DNA of 64,000 nucleotides. It comes from Pohlia nutans (lineage: Eukaryota > Streptophyta > Bryopsida > Bryales > Mniaceae). Location: positions 19,615,501-19,679,500 of the forward strand of contig CM040094.1 in the NCBI GenBank assembly GCA_022496805.1. Reading direction: 5' to 3'. The stretch's first letter is position 1; each line of letters begins with the position of its first letter. Below the pieces are notes generated by a model. It saw only the letters and a program-made list of their open reading frames with translations, was not told the DNA's origin and did no database searches. Of this stretch, positions 61,705-64,000 are shown piece by piece. The translations under genes were made by a program, and so were the position numbers.

Positions 61705-62820
61705 TTTAGAGTGGGTGAAGGACGTGCACAGCCATATCCTGGCAGATGGATTGGAGTCGGATTTGCTTGTAGCTAATGCGATTATTCACATGTATGCAAA
61801 GAGTGGCAGCATTGATGATGCCGTACGAGTTTTTGACAGAATAGAGGAGCATGATGTCATCACATGGAACGTTATGATTGGTGGACTTGCAGACCATGGA
61901 CGTGGGCGTGAGGCATATGAATGTTTCCTTCGAATGCGAAGAGAGGGCTGTGTACCAGACTCAATCACGTATGTGAGCATTTTGAATGCATGTGCAAGTG
62001 CGGGTGCTTTCGAGTTGGTGAAGGACGTGCACAGCCATATCCTGGCAGATGGATTGGAGTCGGATTTGCTTGTAGCTAATGCGATTATTCACATGTATGC
62101 AAAGAGTGGCAGCATCGATGATGCTGTACGAGTTTTTGACAGAATGGAGGAGCATGATGTCATCACGTGGAACGTTATGATTGGTGGACTTGCAGACCAT
62201 GGACGTGGGCATGAGGCATATGAATGTTTCCTTCGAATGCGAAGAGAGGGCTGTGTACCAGACTCAATCACGTATGTGAGCATTTTGAATGCATGTGCAA
62301 GTGCGGGTGCTTTAGAGTGGGTGAAGGACGTGCACAGCCATATCCTAGCAGCTGGATTAGAGTCGGATTTGCGCGTGGTGAGTGCTCTTGTTCACATGTA
62401 TGCAAAGAGTGGCAGTATTGATGATGCCGTACGAGTTTTTGACAGAATGGAGGAACGTGATGTGGTCACATGGAGCGTGATGATTGGTGGACTTGCAGAC
62501 CATGGACGCGGGTATGAGGCATATGAATGTTTCCTTCGAATGCGAATCGAGGTCTGTGTACCAAACGCAATCACGTATGTGAGCATTTTGAATGCATGTG
62601 CAAGTGCGGGTGCGTTAGAGTGGGTGAAGGATGTGCACAGCCATATCCTGGCAGATGGATTGGAGTCGGATTTGCGTGTAGCTAATGCGATTATTCACAT
62701 GTATGCAAAGAGTGGCAGCATCGATGATGCTGTACGAGTTTTTGACAGAATGGAGGAACGTGATGTCATCACATGGAGCGTGATGATTGGTGGACTTGCA
62801 GACCATGGACGTGGACACGA
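61441..62820 (+). repeat. In-frame 303-bp tandem repeats encoding PLS triplets
   Basis: Units start at 61441, 61745, 62048, 62351 and 62654. Spacings are 304, 303, 303 and 303; the 304 contains the frameshift. The last unit is partial and loses identity after about 62820. Each unit encodes one S-P-L set of 101 residues. DNA identity is very high, including silent positions, which implies recent expansion or gene conversion. Confidence 0.93.
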
Positions 62821-63688
62821 AGCCCTGGAAGTCTTTAGAAGACTGATTGCTGATGGTGTGAAACCTGACGATTACTCATTTGTGGCAGTGTTGTCGGCCT
62901 GTAGTCATGCAGGCCTTGTTGATGAAGGCCGTCGGCTCTTTCGGGTTATGATGCAGGATTATGGCATGGAACCTACTGTGTTTCATTATGGTTGCATGGT
63001 GGATCTTCTTGGGCGGGCAGGAAACTTAGAGGAAGCAAAGCTCTTTATTGATAACATGCCAGTTGAAGCAGGTGCAGCTACTTGGGGAGCTTTGCTTGGT
63101 GCTTGTAGAAGTCATGGTAATGTGGAGTTGGGCGAACTTGCTGCTAAAGAGGTTCTTAAGTTGGAACCAGAGGGTGCCGGTCCATATGTGCTCCTCTCCA
63201 ACATCTATGCTGCCGCTGGCCAGTGGGATCAGGTGTCATCAATACGGTGTATGATGCAGGAAAGAGGTATTCGCAAGGAACCAGGGATTAGCTGGATTGA
63301 GATTAATAACAAGATTCATCGCTTTGTTGTAGGAGATACCTCTCACCCAGAAGCAAAGCAGATCTATGCTGTGCTGGATAACTTGACCAAAAAGTTAAGG
63401 GCTGAAGGTTACATTCCTGATACTCGGCTTGTATTGCGCAATATTGATGAGGAGGACAAAGAACTTGCTCTTTGCTCTCACAGTGAAAAGCTAGCTATTG
63501 CTTATGGGATGATGCACACGCCTCTTGAAAAGCCAATTCGTGTATACAAGAATCTTCGGGTGTGTTCAGATTGCCATACAGCAACCAAGTTCATCTCTAA
63601 GGTGACTGGACAGGAGATTGTGGCCAGGGATGCCAATCGCTTTCACCACTTCAAAGATGGCGTCTGCTCTTGTGGTGATTATTGGTAA
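61682..63688 (+). CDS. PPR-DYW protein, C-terminal part: PLS repeats, E domains, DYW deaminase
   Basis: The 668-codon frame resumes the protein after the frameshift. Near-identical 101-residue units each hold S (31), P (35) and L (35) motifs. The tail follows: PG box KEPGISWIEI, HSEKLA (deaminase His and Glu), CSDCH (Zn ligands) and terminal CSCGDYW. DYW-type proteins carry out C-to-U RNA editing in mitochondria or chloroplasts; the deaminase residues are all present. With the upstream part the protein exceeds 950 residues. The ATG at 61682 lies inside the previous frame and is unlikely to be a real start. If the frameshift is real, the gene may be broken or may express a shorter form; an assembly error is possible within such identical repeats. 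Confidence 0.93.
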   Translation: MHVQVRVSLEWVKDVHSHILADGLESDLLVANAIIHMYAKSGSIDDAVRVFDRIEEHDVITWNVMIGGLADHGRGREAYECFLRMRREGCVPDSITYVSILNACASAGAFELVKDVHSHILADGLESDLLVANAIIHMYAKSGSIDDAVRVFDRMEEHDVITWNVMIGGLADHGRGHEAYECFLRMRREGCVPDSITYVSILNACASAGALEWVKDVHSHILAAGLESDLRVVSALVHMYAKSGSIDDAVRVFDRMEERDVVTWSVMIGGLADHGRGYEAYECFLRMRIEVCVPNAITYVSILNACASAGALEWVKDVHSHILADGLESDLRVANAIIHMYAKSGSIDDAVRVFDRMEERDVITWSVMIGGLADHGRGHEALEVFRRLIADGVKPDDYSFVAVLSACSHAGLVDEGRRLFRVMMQDYGMEPTVFHYGCMVDLLGRAGNLEEAKLFIDNMPVEAGAATWGALLGACRSHGNVELGELAAKEVLKLEPEGAGPYVLLSNIYAAAGQWDQVSSIRCMMQERGIRKEPGISWIEINNKIHRFVVGDTSHPEAKQIYAVLDNLTKKLRAEGYIPDTRLVLRNIDEEDKELALCSHSEKLAIAYGMMHTPLEKPIRVYKNLRVCSDCHTATKFISKVTGQEIVARDANRFHHFKDGVCSCGDYW

Positions 63689-64000
63689 CGGGGTTGGAAA
63701 TTTTCAGACTGAAAGTTGTCGGGAGATGTGCAAGATGCTAGAAAGTGCGCCATTGGTATTAGTTACATGGTTTGCCATTCGTTTTATCTTTGCATGTTCT
63801 TGGAGTTTCTTTATTAAATAGTATCGGTTGGTTCGCAATTAATTGTCTCAATGATTATTGAATGAGATAGTTTTGTTTTTGTTTATGTTTATTTTCTACA
63901 GTTGGTTTTTCGGGTTTGTTGGTTGGAAGTTTATTCCTTTGAGAAATAACATATACTGGAAATTGAAATGGTTCTTTGAGCAGAGCTTGCTGATTGTATG
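63689..64000 (+). other. 3' untranslated and flanking region of the PPR-DYW gene
   Basis: T-rich, non-coding sequence after the stop codon. A near-consensus polyadenylation element (TTATTAAATAG, about 63811) is present but no perfect AATAAA. No other feature seen up to the window end. Confidence 0.5.

Noticed and set aside
61482..62818. Regularly spaced minus-strand ORFs of about 64 residues under the PPR gene
   Set aside because: They recur every 303-304 bases as antisense shadows of the PLS repeats.
34320..64000. tRNA or rRNA genes
   Set aside because: No cloverleaf with A and B boxes and no rRNA-like sequence was recognised on either strand.

Overview
The window looks like nuclear DNA of a bryophyte, most probably a moss. 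Evidence: a PLS-type pentatricopeptide (PPR) protein ending in a complete DYW deaminase tail, of the repeat style typical of moss DYW proteins; two plant-type Ty3/gypsy retrotransposons without a chromodomain; GT-AG introns; and a long satellite array. No prokaryotic features are present. The species cannot be named from the sequence.

Layout. (1) 1-34319: one head-to-tail satellite array of about 269 monomers of 127-128 bp. It is homogenised and arranged in nested multi-monomer duplications up to about 22 kb, then increasingly diverged to its right edge at about 34319. The left edge lies outside the window. (2) 34415-34900: the end of an unrecognised gene with a polyadenylation signal, then a small minisatellite (about 35030-35408). 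(3) About 35430-43023: retrotransposon A, plus strand. It has lost its 5' LTR and most of gag, but keeps two zinc knuckles, protease, reverse transcriptase, RNase H, integrase, a long extra ORF3 and a 3' LTR. (4) 43024-44393: the left part of an unrecognised host-like gene with a ParB-like motif. (5) 44394-55160: retrotransposon B, minus strand, a nearly full-length relative of A with LTRs at both ends; its 5' LTR is truncated. (6) 55161-58648: coding sequence that is probably the other part of the gene in (4), with several in-frame TAG codons. (7) 59639-63688: an organelle-type PPR-DYW gene. Splicing of its upstream exon would join the two halves of a PDF motif, the signature of plant organellar single-stranded DNA-binding (OSB) proteins, directly onto the PPR protein. 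Its PPR tract contains near-identical 303-bp tandem units.

How the parts fit. The left two thirds is repeat-dominated: satellite, then two tail-to-tail retroelements whose reading frames are broken mostly by changes that look like cytosine deamination. Element B appears to have split a host gene. The only gene with a recognisable cellular role is the PPR-DYW gene, expected to edit organellar RNA. It carries one frameshift at about 61700. The strongest novelty candidates are the PDF/OSB-PPR-DYW fusion, the near-identical PLS units that differ at base-specifying residues, the retroelement ORF3 carried in the pol frame, and a 22-bp palindrome recurring in and around the disrupted gene.
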